Assembly (NCBI GenBank): GCA_963697995.1
Contig: OY969110.1
Coordinates: 744,001 to 808,000, forward strand
Direction of reading: 5' to 3'
Length of the DNA: 64,000 nucleotides
From: MFD00082-c5 sp963697995
Lineage (GTDB): Bacteria > Chlamydiota > Chlamydiia > Chlamydiales > JAJFMB01
Made by a program: the position numbers and the translations under genes. Shown piece after piece: positions 25,806-35,000 of this stretch (its first letter is position 1; each line of letters begins with the position of its first letter). The notes under the pieces were generated by a model that was not told the DNA's origin, did no database searches, and was given only the letters and a program-made list of their open reading frames with translations.

Positions 25806-27316
25806 TGACTCTCTTGTTCTTGAATGATGCGGCGCTCTTCGAGAGCTTGTCTTCGTCTCTCTTCCCTTTCCATGATGAGAGCTTCTCTCTCTTCACTGTC
25901 TCTTCCCCTCGCGGCCTGAGGAGGGGGAAGAGTCCTCTCCTCTTGTTTTTGAGGAATGGCCTCTTTTTCTTTTATTTCAGAGGGCTCTTTTGCAGCTTGA
26001 GCTGATCGCCCTGGTTGAAGAGGGATTTCGATGAGTTGACTCTCCGTTCTCGAGGGGTTAAAAATGGTGCCATTTAAAACTTGGGAGTCAGCTTTTCGTT
26101 CTAATCCATCGATCACCAAAAGAGGTCCGGTTACTTTTCTTGTCACGTAGTCATCGATCTCTTCTGGAGTGTTTAACGTTTTCCATCCCTCTTTTGTGAA
26201 AAGGAGCCAATCTTTTGGTTTGATAGTTAATCTTTCGTGGTTCACTTCAAAGAGGAATTGAGAGCGCGTTTTAGCACCCATAAATTTGAACGATTGGAGG
26301 AAAGTGGGGGCAATTTTAGCATCTCCACTCTTAAGAAGATTTAAGCAAAACTTAGCTCTTCCTTCCACATCCCAAAGCTCTAAATTCATGACCCGGTCGT
26401 TGATTTTTTTGACCAGAAGAATGGGATACTTTGTGGTCTCCTCTCCTTCTTTTGGTTTTTGCCACTTGTCATTTTTCCAGATGAGGAAGTCTCCCTCTTT
26501 AACATAAACTGAGTAAGGGGGGTCAAACTCTAAAAAGTCGAGTCTCTCTCTTCCCGTAGCATCAGAAAAGTCGCTACCCCCATGTTTTTCTAAAAAGAGG
26601 TCTCTACCATACCAACGGGTCTTTTGCCGTGACAGAAGGGTCGCGTCAACTCTCCACTTGCCAAGTTCAAACGATTTTTGAACCCTTGAGGAGTCTTTCT
26701 CTTTCAATGTAAAAATAGAGTTTTCTTCAGGCTTTTTTGTGACAATCCCCTCTTCATTGACCATCGATAGTTCAATCCTCGCTTCATCGCCAACAGGTGT
26801 TGCTTTTAGCCATAGGGTTGAAGGTGTGTTGTCTTTGCTAAACGTCCATTTGCCAGCTCTTGTGTCGTACGTCAAATAGAGATTTTCTCCCGGAGCAATC
26901 GAGGCAGGGGTTGGAGAGGAGGGTAGGGAAAAGTGGAGCATCAACTTCTCTTCCTTAGCATCGGGGCGGTTATTTTTTCCCAAATAGGTGAGTTGAGGCT
27001 TTAAGTCTGGAATTTGAAGGGTAACAGGGACGCTTTTTAGTTGGAAATACGGCTCCCCGAGGTTTTTATAGGCCGATTCATGCATGGTGAACGCCCCTTT
27101 TGGAATCGCCGTTTTTTCTCCTATAGGGGGTTTTGGAGCGATTTCTTGAGGACGATCATGATTCAAATAAATGCCCGAAAGCACAAAAAGAGCACCAAGC
27201 CCAAGACAACCAAGTGTTAAAGCAGATAACCAATTTTTTCCCATACGACTTAAGCTTACCATAACACAATTTGACGATATTTGAACAGCAATTCTGTTTT
27301 TCTTAACTCCTCGCAC
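25802..27316 (-). CDS. Single-pass membrane protein upstream of gspD (possible GspC-like partner)
   Basis: The product, 504 residues from GTG 27316, has a short basic N-terminus, one transmembrane helix (about 30-50, LTLGCLGLGALFVLSGIYL) and a large periplasmic-type region ending in a highly charged, proline/glutamine-rich and helical tail. No PDZ domain or named motif is recognised. It is first in the operon and overlaps gspD by 4 bp, the position and topology of GspC, so a link between platform and secretin is a reasonable guess. Start unresolved: ATG at 27244 gives 480 residues and a more usual N-terminus. Confidence 0.55.
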   Translation of the reverse strand: MRGVKKNRIAVQISSNCVMVSLSRMGKNWLSALTLGCLGLGALFVLSGIYLNHDRPQEIAPKPPIGEKTAIPKGAFTMHESAYKNLGEPYFQLKSVPVTLQIPDLKPQLTYLGKNNRPDAKEEKLMLHFSLPSSPTPASIAPGENLYLTYDTRAGKWTFSKDNTPSTLWLKATPVGDEARIELSMVNEEGIVTKKPEENSIFTLKEKDSSRVQKSFELGKWRVDATLLSRQKTRWYGRDLFLEKHGGSDFSDATGRERLDFLEFDPPYSVYVKEGDFLIWKNDKWQKPKEGEETTKYPILLVKKINDRVMNLELWDVEGRAKFCLNLLKSGDAKIAPTFLQSFKFMGAKTRSQFLFEVNHERLTIKPKDWLLFTKEGWKTLNTPEEIDDYVTRKVTGPLLVIDGLERKADSQVLNGTIFNPSRTESQLIEIPLQPGRSAQAAKEPSEIKEKEAIPQKQEERTLPPPQAARGRDSEEREALIMEREERRRQALEERRIIQEQESQ

Positions 27317-27452
27317 TCTTTAAAACCGACTTAAAATAATAAGTTATTTTTGGTGGTTCTCAACGAATTCTAAAGGTTAAAGCAGCACATCTCTTGCTAA
27401 AATGTGTTTTTTTGAAGTATATATTAATTATAAGACAAAAAGGAGTTGCTTT

Positions 27453-27869
27453 ATGGCCAATGACGATCTTAAGGGTCCTGAGAAGGATGAATCCCTTACC
27501 GACAAGCTTTCAAAAAAATTTGAGGAGTTAAAAAGTGGAGATAAATGGGAGTCTTGTTCTCATTTTGTAAAAGAAAACACTTTGGACACTTTTGCTTATT
27601 TTTTACTAATTTTGGGATTGATTTTTTTATTTATCTATCCTCATTTAGGGGGTATCTTGATCGGTCTTGTCGGAGGGTACTACTTTTCAGATGAGATCAT
27701 CAACAGGGTAAAGTCTTGGAAACATTTTTTAGAGAAGCATGGAGCAGTGAAAAGTCTTGTTTACGCAGCTGTTTTGCTGGCCGTTTTCATTAGTATTCCC
27801 TGGCTATTGATCACAGCTTTTATCGTAGCTGGGTTAAAATACTTTTTATCTTCTGATGAGGCCAAGTAG
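27453..27869 (+). CDS. Small multi-pass membrane protein paired with nqrA
   Basis: The 138-residue product has an acidic, lysine-rich N-terminus followed by three hydrophobic segments (about 43-62, 65-85 and 103-130). The open frame extends to 27402, but AAAAGGAG seven bases before the ATG at 27453 fixes the start. It is 5 bp upstream of nqrA. An unknown gene of similar size also accompanies nqrA in Chlamydia, so this is a conserved chlamydial pair; its function is unknown and any role in the Nqr complex is inference from position. Confidence 0.7.
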   Translation: MANDDLKGPEKDESLTDKLSKKFEELKSGDKWESCSHFVKENTLDTFAYFLLILGLIFLFIYPHLGGILIGLVGGYYFSDEIINRVKSWKHFLEKHGAVKSLVYAAVLLAVFISIPWLLITAFIVAGLKYFLSSDEAK

Positions 27870-27874
27870 TTTTA

Positions 27875-29236
27875 ATGGAGATCCAAGTTAAAAAGGGGTT
27901 AGATATCCCCTTGAAAGGGAAGCCTGTTGGGGAGCCGATTGTTTTGAAGGAGCCTCATTTTGTTTCTCTTAACTTATCTTCTTTTGAGGGTGTTAAGTTT
28001 AGGCTTTTGGTGAAACCTGGTGACCTTGTGAAAAGGGGAGAGCCGTTGGTTGAGATCAAAAAGTTTGAGGGCACTTTTTTTGTGTCTCCTGCTGGAGGGG
28101 TAGTGACTGAGATCCGGAGAGGATTAAAAAGGCGCCTCTTGGATATTGTGATAGAAGTGTCTCAAAACGAGGAGGAGATTGAGGCAAAACCCTTAGATCT
28201 TAAGAGTGCTTCAAGAGAGGAAATCCTCTCATTTTTGCAAAAAGGGGGAGCCTTTTCGTTAATTCGCAGTCGCCCTTTTGACAGGTTAGCTGATCCTCAC
28301 AAGATTCCTAAAAGTATTTTTGTGAAAGGTGTTGAAACGGCCCCTTTGACCGCGTCTGAAGAGATGCAAGTGAAAGGGCACGAAGAGGATTTTGCTGTTG
28401 GTTTAAAGGCTCTTTCTCATTTGACTTCAGGCTCTTTGCATCTTGTGTATTCAAAAAACTCCACTTTTGCTCCCTTTTTGAATGCCCTTCACGCTGTGAA
28501 GCATACGATTGAGGGACCCCATCCCGCGGGAAATTTTTCAGTGCATATTCAGCACATAGATCCGATTAGGTCATCAGATGAGTGTGTTTGGACGTTAAGA
28601 GCCCAAGACGTAGTAGTGATTGGGCATCTTATTCGTACGGGTAGATATTTAGTCGATCAAATTGTGGCAGTTGGGGGTCCTGCGATCTCTCCTGATAAAG
28701 TCTGTTTTGTAAAGACGCGTCTTGGGGTACCGATAGCTTCATTTGCCCCTTTTGTTTTAAAGGATAAGCCTGTTCGCTTAATATCAGGGGATCCTTTAAT
28801 GGGGCATAAAGTGGATGAAACCGATTTTTTAGGTTTTTACGACAGGGTTTTCTGTGCGATTCCAACGAATGAATCAAGGCAACTTCTTCATTTTTTTAGA
28901 TTAGGAAGTGATAAATATACAGCCAGTCGTGCTTACCTTTCCGGTTTTCAAAAGGATAAAGCGTTTGATTTTACGACGAACCAACATGGGGAGCACCGTC
29001 CCTTTATTGATGCCACCCTTTACAACAAGGTTCAACCTCTGCAAATTCCGACAATGCAGCTAGTAAAGTCGGTGATGGCAGGCGATTTTGATGAGGCTGA
29101 GGCTTTGGGGCTATTAGAAGTCGCTCCCGAGGATTTTGCTTTGACGACGTTTGTGTGTCCCTCGAAGATGGAGATGACAGAGATCATTAAGGAGGGGCTT
29201 ATCGCTTGCGAAAGGGAAGTTTTTGGCGAGGTGTGA
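27875..29236 (+). CDS. nqrA: Na+-translocating NADH:quinone reductase subunit A
   Basis: The 453-residue product is the quinone-site subunit of the sodium-pumping NADH dehydrogenase, the respiratory entry complex of chlamydiae. Family features are the N-terminal biotinyl-lipoyl-like fold ('VKPGDLVKRGEPLVEIKKFEGTFFVSPAGG'), 'IRSRPFDRLADPHKIPKSIFV' and 'FAVGLKALSHLTSG', and the C-terminal domain. The other nqr subunits are not in this window. It starts 5 bp after the small membrane gene, so the two form an operon. Confidence 0.93.
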   Translation: MEIQVKKGLDIPLKGKPVGEPIVLKEPHFVSLNLSSFEGVKFRLLVKPGDLVKRGEPLVEIKKFEGTFFVSPAGGVVTEIRRGLKRRLLDIVIEVSQNEEEIEAKPLDLKSASREEILSFLQKGGAFSLIRSRPFDRLADPHKIPKSIFVKGVETAPLTASEEMQVKGHEEDFAVGLKALSHLTSGSLHLVYSKNSTFAPFLNALHAVKHTIEGPHPAGNFSVHIQHIDPIRSSDECVWTLRAQDVVVIGHLIRTGRYLVDQIVAVGGPAISPDKVCFVKTRLGVPIASFAPFVLKDKPVRLISGDPLMGHKVDETDFLGFYDRVFCAIPTNESRQLLHFFRLGSDKYTASRAYLSGFQKDKAFDFTTNQHGEHRPFIDATLYNKVQPLQIPTMQLVKSVMAGDFDEAEALGLLEVAPEDFALTTFVCPSKMEMTEIIKEGLIACEREVFGEV

Positions 29237-29251
29237 CCCTGTTTTTACAGA

Positions 29252-29275
29252 GCTCCAAAATCAACCTTTTGGAGC
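29252..29275 (+). terminator. Hairpin downstream of nqrA
   Basis: GCTCCAAAA and TTTTGGAGC form a 9-bp stem with a 6-nt loop between convergent nqrA and the SecA-like gene. The T run begins 9 bp after the stem, so it is a weak intrinsic terminator. Confidence 0.45.
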
Positions 29276-29295
29276 ACTTAAGTCTTTTTCGAATT

Positions 29296-32046
29296 TTATT
29301 CTAGGTAAAGGCCCCAGATTCTTTTACTTGATTCGTAAAGAGCCTCTAAAGCATCTTCTCCCTTCTGTTTTCGCCTAAGCCTGCTGTAAAAAAGACGGCC
29401 CCACTGTTGTTCTGCAAAAGTTGCTAAATTTTCCATTGCTTCTTTTCCAAAAATCTCTTGATCCATTCCGAAGTTAGCAGGGTCTTTTGCGGCATTGATC
29501 AAAACTTCTATGGTATCAAGACCTAATTGGTCTTTCTGATCTAATTGAAGTTTTGCTTTTGTTAACCATTGATCTAATTTTTGAACAGTAAACTCATTAG
29601 GGGAGCGCGCATAAAACTTTTGGAGGTGAGTCCAATAACTCTTTAAATAGGCGTAGTGAGCTCTTTCAATATTCACTTCCTCAATTCTTGAATCTGAAAG
29701 TTTTTTAACTTGAGCTTCCCGTTCCCTATAAAGTGAGATGATGCTTTTTTGAGATTGTATGATAAGACGACAAGATCCTGGTTGTCCTTGCCTTCCAGCC
29801 CGTCCAAACCCTTGCAGTTCTACCCGGTCGTTTGTTGGAAAAAAGGCAAAGACCACATGGAGTCCGCCTACCATCCGGCTCTTCCTATCTAAAATAATAT
29901 CAGTTCCTCGTCCTGCTGTGTTAGTGGCTATTGTGATGACTTTTGACATTCCTGCACGAGCTATGATAAAATCCTCCTCCTCTTGTTGCATTTCGTTGAG
30001 AACCTGGTGAGGAATCGATTTTTCTTTGAGCACATCTGAAAATTTTGTCGTGTCTTCAATTGATTCAAATAACATGAGCAAAGGTCTTTCTGCATTTTGG
30101 ATAGCGTAGAGTTCGTTAAGGAGGGCTTCAGTGTGCTTTTCTTTTGTATCGGCTACTATAGGCTCTAAAATTTGCCGTAAATTTTGTTTATGCGGAGGCA
30201 CATCGAATGTGTCGATACCATAAATTTTTTCAATCTCTTCCCTTTCAATTTTTTTGCCAAGAGTCCCAGTTAACCCAAAAATTTTGTCATAAAATCCAAA
30301 ATAAATAGGATGACAGAGAGAAGAGCTTGTGTAACTCTCTTGTTTAACTTCTAACTCATGTTTTGCTTCGAGAAATTCGTGTAGCCCATCTTGCCAACGC
30401 GACTTTTTATTTAGACGGCCTGTGTTATTCCAATCGACAATCACTACCGATTTTTCTGGTTTTGTTATTAAATGAGTATCAGTTTCTTCATGTTTTACGA
30501 CATAGTGTTTATTCTCTTGGTGATGAAGGTCGGCACTAAGAGCAGAGGAGATCCAAATCTCAAAATCTTCCTCGTCAATCTCTTGAATTTCTTTTGCAAA
30601 TTGACCGTTGTTTACCTCTTTTAGGTGGTTTATAAGGCTTTCTACAAAACTGTTAGTTGTCCCAGTAAATAATTTTGTCAAAATCAACTCCATCTTTCTT
30701 TCTTGAACAAACTTTAGGATGATCGGGTAGATCCAACCTCTTGTTGTAATGGAAGGAATTGCAATTCTTGCAGAGTTTAGGGCACTGTCTATGAACATGT
30801 TATCCACTTCGTCAACGATAACGACGTGAAATGGACGAGGTCCTGTTTTATCATTAATACTTGTTACCCTTTTTGGTTGGGAGCTTGCTTTGTCTCGCAT
30901 ATAGGTAAATTCAAAGTCGAAATTAGTACCATAAACGATTTGCCCTTTAAAATGGCTTATCGTCGGGCTGTCTGTACAAATATGGGAGACTTCAATATCA
31001 AAATCGGCAAAGAAAGGGGCATATTTTTCAGCATCTCTTTCGCTTAAATAGCGTGAGGAGGAGACAACATCGACCACTTTTCCTTGACAAGCCTCAACAA
31101 ACGCAAGAAGCGCTGTGACAGTTGATTTGCCCTCACCGGTTCTAACTTGTGCTATACGTCCTTTGAAGGAGGGATCGTATTGTAAAAGGGCAAGAACAGT
31201 TAAGATTTGGGTGTTGTAGGGGCGAATTTTAAATTTATAGCTAATTGCAAGGCGTCCGATAGCGACTAAGGTAATAAAGTCTTTGTGTAAAATGGCCCTA
31301 TTTTGGCACCGCTCTCTTATACTTTTTACTTCTTTTACCCATTCTTTTAAATCCTTATGTTTAAGAGTGTTTTCAATCTGAAGAATTTCGCTATATTGGT
31401 GAAAATAACGATGAGCTTCTTGTTGTTTTAAAGGAAATAGCACATGAGGATCAGAAGGGGTTAAAAATTCATTGCGGACCGTTTCAAGTGGCTTTTCTGG
31501 GTATCTTTCTTGATCGATTTCTGATTTTCGCCTATCTAAAAAGAAATAAAGTTGCTGTAAGTTCAATTTTTGTGAGTGATAATCGTTTAAAAAGGGGATA
31601 CAAGAGTTAATGTCATCGCTCATCTCAACCAATAGTTGCATTGCTTTGAGTAATAATTGGGGGGTATCGTCTTTACTTATTGAGTTTGCTTCTAATATTA
31701 AATGAAGAATTGTTTCATTTGTTGCTTTTTTTACCGCTTGGCTCCAAAAGAAAAGGGTTTCTTGCATTTTATTGTTTGTAGCTTTCTCTCCAAAAGCTGC
31801 GAGGCATTGAATCATTCTGACTTGTTCATTTTGCTCAAAAGGGGTCGCTAATAATTGAATTTGGGGATGTTTGACAAGCAGGCTTCTGCTTGAGCTAGCT
31901 TGGAACTTTTTTCCCGATAAGGGGAGAGATTGAGTTGAGACATATTTTTGAAAAAAGGCCTCCTTTGTTTGTTCCTCCTTATTTTTTGGAGGTAGGGATG
32001 CTTCCCGAGCTAAGGAGCTTACAAATGAATTCCAACCAACATCCAT
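29296..32046 (-). CDS. SecA-like DEAD-motor protein lacking SecA ends
   Basis: The 916-residue product contains a complete SecA-type motor: Walker A 'RTGEGKS' (about residue 305), 'YLSERDAEKYAPFF', 'VYGTNFDFEFTYMRD', Walker B 'VIVDEVDNMFIDSA' (about 410), 'WQDGLHEFLEAK' and 'FGLTGTLGKK' of the substrate-binding/motor junction, 'ATNTAGRGTDIIL', and 'QGFGRAGRQGQPGS' (about 750). The first 270 residues are not SecA-like, and the scaffold helix and zinc-binding tail of true SecA are replaced by about 150 unrelated residues. It should be an ATP-driven polypeptide or nucleic-acid motor rather than the housekeeping translocase. It lies 15 bp after the giant ankyrin gene and probably shares its transcript. 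Confidence 0.8.
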   Translation of the reverse strand: MDVGWNSFVSSLAREASLPPKNKEEQTKEAFFQKYVSTQSLPLSGKKFQASSSRSLLVKHPQIQLLATPFEQNEQVRMIQCLAAFGEKATNNKMQETLFFWSQAVKKATNETILHLILEANSISKDDTPQLLLKAMQLLVEMSDDINSCIPFLNDYHSQKLNLQQLYFFLDRRKSEIDQERYPEKPLETVRNEFLTPSDPHVLFPLKQQEAHRYFHQYSEILQIENTLKHKDLKEWVKEVKSIRERCQNRAILHKDFITLVAIGRLAISYKFKIRPYNTQILTVLALLQYDPSFKGRIAQVRTGEGKSTVTALLAFVEACQGKVVDVVSSSRYLSERDAEKYAPFFADFDIEVSHICTDSPTISHFKGQIVYGTNFDFEFTYMRDKASSQPKRVTSINDKTGPRPFHVVIVDEVDNMFIDSALNSARIAIPSITTRGWIYPIILKFVQERKMELILTKLFTGTTNSFVESLINHLKEVNNGQFAKEIQEIDEEDFEIWISSALSADLHHQENKHYVVKHEETDTHLITKPEKSVVIVDWNNTGRLNKKSRWQDGLHEFLEAKHELEVKQESYTSSSLCHPIYFGFYDKIFGLTGTLGKKIEREEIEKIYGIDTFDVPPHKQNLRQILEPIVADTKEKHTEALLNELYAIQNAERPLLMLFESIEDTTKFSDVLKEKSIPHQVLNEMQQEEEDFIIARAGMSKVITIATNTAGRGTDIILDRKSRMVGGLHVVFAFFPTNDRVELQGFGRAGRQGQPGSCRLIIQSQKSIISLYREREAQVKKLSDSRIEEVNIERAHYAYLKSYWTHLQKFYARSPNEFTVQKLDQWLTKAKLQLDQKDQLGLDTIEVLINAAKDPANFGMDQEIFGKEAMENLATFAEQQWGRLFYSRLRRKQKGEDALEALYESSKRIWGLYLE

Positions 32047-32061
32047 ATCTTTTGCCTTTTT

Positions 32062-35000
32062 TTACTCAAATTTTCTTTTCATTCCTGTAATCACTTTGTC
32101 AAGGAAGGGATAATCTCCCAATTCCCTCAGGGCCTCCCTGATCTGAGTTGAAAGGGCATCATCGCCTAATTCCAAATCGAACCAAGAAATTATAGTTATC
32201 GCCAAATTTTTTTGTTTCGCTTTGATAGCTGTCAACACTTCTTTTATTCCAATTTTTGCTCCCTTGTTTAAGGCATCAAACATGAGATCTGAGTTCCCAT
32301 TTTGGACTCCCCTTTGAAGTGTTGTGTCATTTCCAATTGCAGGAATGGCATTATAAAGCATTTGAAAATGAGCTTTTTTAGAGGATCCTTGTTTGAAGAC
32401 CATCTCTAAAAGAGATGTTTTGTCAATTATTTGGGAAGGGTTACTGCCAGCTTTTATGAGGTCGTTTAATGCATCGACTCTTTCGTTTTCTAAAGCTGCA
32501 ACTACAAGAGGGGTATACCCTTTGTTATCCTTGATCTCAAGAGAGGAGGAGAGGGTGCGAATTTTTCGCAATAGTTTTAAATTGTTTTTTTGGGAAGCCA
32601 GATGTAAAGGGGTTCTGCCTTCCCGATCCTGTGCATTAATTTCCCCGATTTGTCCAAGAAGAGTAACACCTTCTAGATCCTCTAAAAGTGTTGCTACATG
32701 GATAGGTTGAGCTCCTTTAATCACTTCACTATTTAGAGTCGTGCTAAAATTCAACATCATCCGTTTCATTTCAGCAGATTGTACCAAGTCAAATGCCGTT
32801 TGTTGGTCGTTATTTTTTAATGAGGGATTTGCTCCTAAAAGAATGAGAAGTTGAGCGCTTTGTCTATCTCCTAGTTTAGCGCTGAGGTGAAGAGGGGTAT
32901 TTCCCGATGAGTCGGGGGCGTTGAGAGCAGTAATGGTCTCTTTCATCGAGGAAGAAATTGTCGCTAAAAAGGCTATCATGGCTCTATTGGCTTGGTTTGA
33001 AGCAACGTGGAAGTAAGAAGACCCGTCATGCAATTTTTTTTTGAGGTCGATTTCGATCTCTTTAGAGATGGCATAAGCCACATTCAATTCTCCCGTTAAA
33101 AGGGCGTAATCAAATGGGGTTAAACCTTGAGTGGTGACCATTTTAAGGTCTCCCCCTTTACCGATTAAGAAGCGAAGCGATCTGATGGCACCATGGCTAG
33201 CAGCAATATGTAAAAGTGTTTCACCGGTATGGGGATTGAGGCGCAAGTTAACACTACTCATTTGAGAAAGAAGTATTTCAAGCTGATCGACACTGTCGAT
33301 CTGAAGAGCTGCCCTGATAGATCGAGTAATCGTCTCGTTATGTTTGATTAGGGGAGAGCTGACCATTAATTTAAGAAGTTTCTTATTGCGGCTTAAAGTG
33401 GCTTGATAGATCCCATTTGGTTTTTCAGGATCACTCCCCTGGAATTTAGCTCCTTGCAGAGCAAACTCAGCTACCATCGGGATATTGCCATTTTTTAAGG
33501 CCACTTGCCCAGGAGTTGTTTCAAAAGAGTCAGGTTCTATAGAAGCTCCAGAATTTTTTAAGTCATCGATCAGCTCTTTCGATGAGCTTTCAGCGGCATA
33601 GTGCATGACAGTTTTGCCTTCATTATCTTGAGCTAATGGGTCAGCACCACATGCGATGAGTAATCGCACTAAATTTCTTTTTCCTTGGGCCGCTGCCAGG
33701 TGAATCGGTTGAACCCCGTTTTGATCTTTACAAGTCACATCGACCCCTTGAGAAAAGAGGAAGAAGGTGATCTCATCGTGTTTTTTCTTGATCGAGACGT
33801 GGAGTGCGGATTCGTGCTCTAAACCGATACGATCCTCAATATGTGCTCCATGAGAGAGGAGAAGACGCAACATAGGCAATGAGTTATTATCGATGGCAAT
33901 TCCCACCAAAGTCATGAGCTCATGAGAGCGATGATTGACATCAGCTTTATTTTTTACAAGAAATTCAATATTTTCTAATCGATTCTTTCTGACGGCATAG
34001 AAAAGAGGCGTTTCCCCTTTATTGTCCTCTTTGTTGAAAGCATTTGGTTTAACGCGGAGTTTGTTGTCGTGGGTGAAGAGGAGATTGTTAAGATCCTCCA
34101 GAGTCCCCTCAGCTCCAAAAAGATGAAGTGGTGTTACGTTGTTATTATTGCCTTCTTCAATTTGGGACGATTTAAATGGAAGATCTGTAAATTTTATTTT
34201 GTGATCTCTAAGTCCGACAATATGGAGAAGATTGTCCCCATCAGAGTCCAGAAGAGTGATCGCTTTTGGGTGCTGTCCAATATAGTTTTTTAAAGCCATC
34301 AGCCGTAAAGCTGGGTCGTGAAGTTTTAAGTAAAGCAGGTGTGTTATGGGCTGAAGACTCTCTCCTTTATGTGAGATGGGAAAGAGTATCGGAAAATCAT
34401 GGGAGAGGGTGCTTGATTTTAAAAAGAATTTTTCAATTTCCTCATTTTGGAGAGCTTCCATACACTCTCTTTTGAGTTTGTCTATTTGCCCTTTATTGTT
34501 TTCAAAAAGGGCAACAATGGAGTGAAGACGGTCTCTTTTTGCTAGATTGTAAGCAGATGATTCTACTCCAACTCTGAAGTGGGGATCGCACCCTTCTTGC
34601 AGTAAAATCTCTACATTTTTTTCTATTCCCCTAAGGGTAGCTTCTACTAGAGCTTCATACCCTTCCTCTGGTGTTTTTAAGGGGTGAAATTTTAGTAAAA
34701 TAAGAAGTATGGGAGAGTGGCTTTTAGCTGCTAACCTTAAGGTTGAGTGAGGGCCCTGCCCCTTTCTTAGCGCTCCTTTTGAGAGCAGAAAGAGAACATT
34801 TTTTATTTTTTCTTTTCCCACAGCAAGATTTAATGGGGTTTGGTGCGAATCATCTTCTATCTCAAGGTCTGAGATCCTTTTAAAAACCATACGAAGTGAC
34901 TCTTCATCCCCTTCTGCTGCTGCGGTGTGAAGAAGGTTTTGTGGAATAGGTAATTCTAAAAGGGGATTTAGGAGGGTTTCAAGTATTTTGGGCCTTTTAT

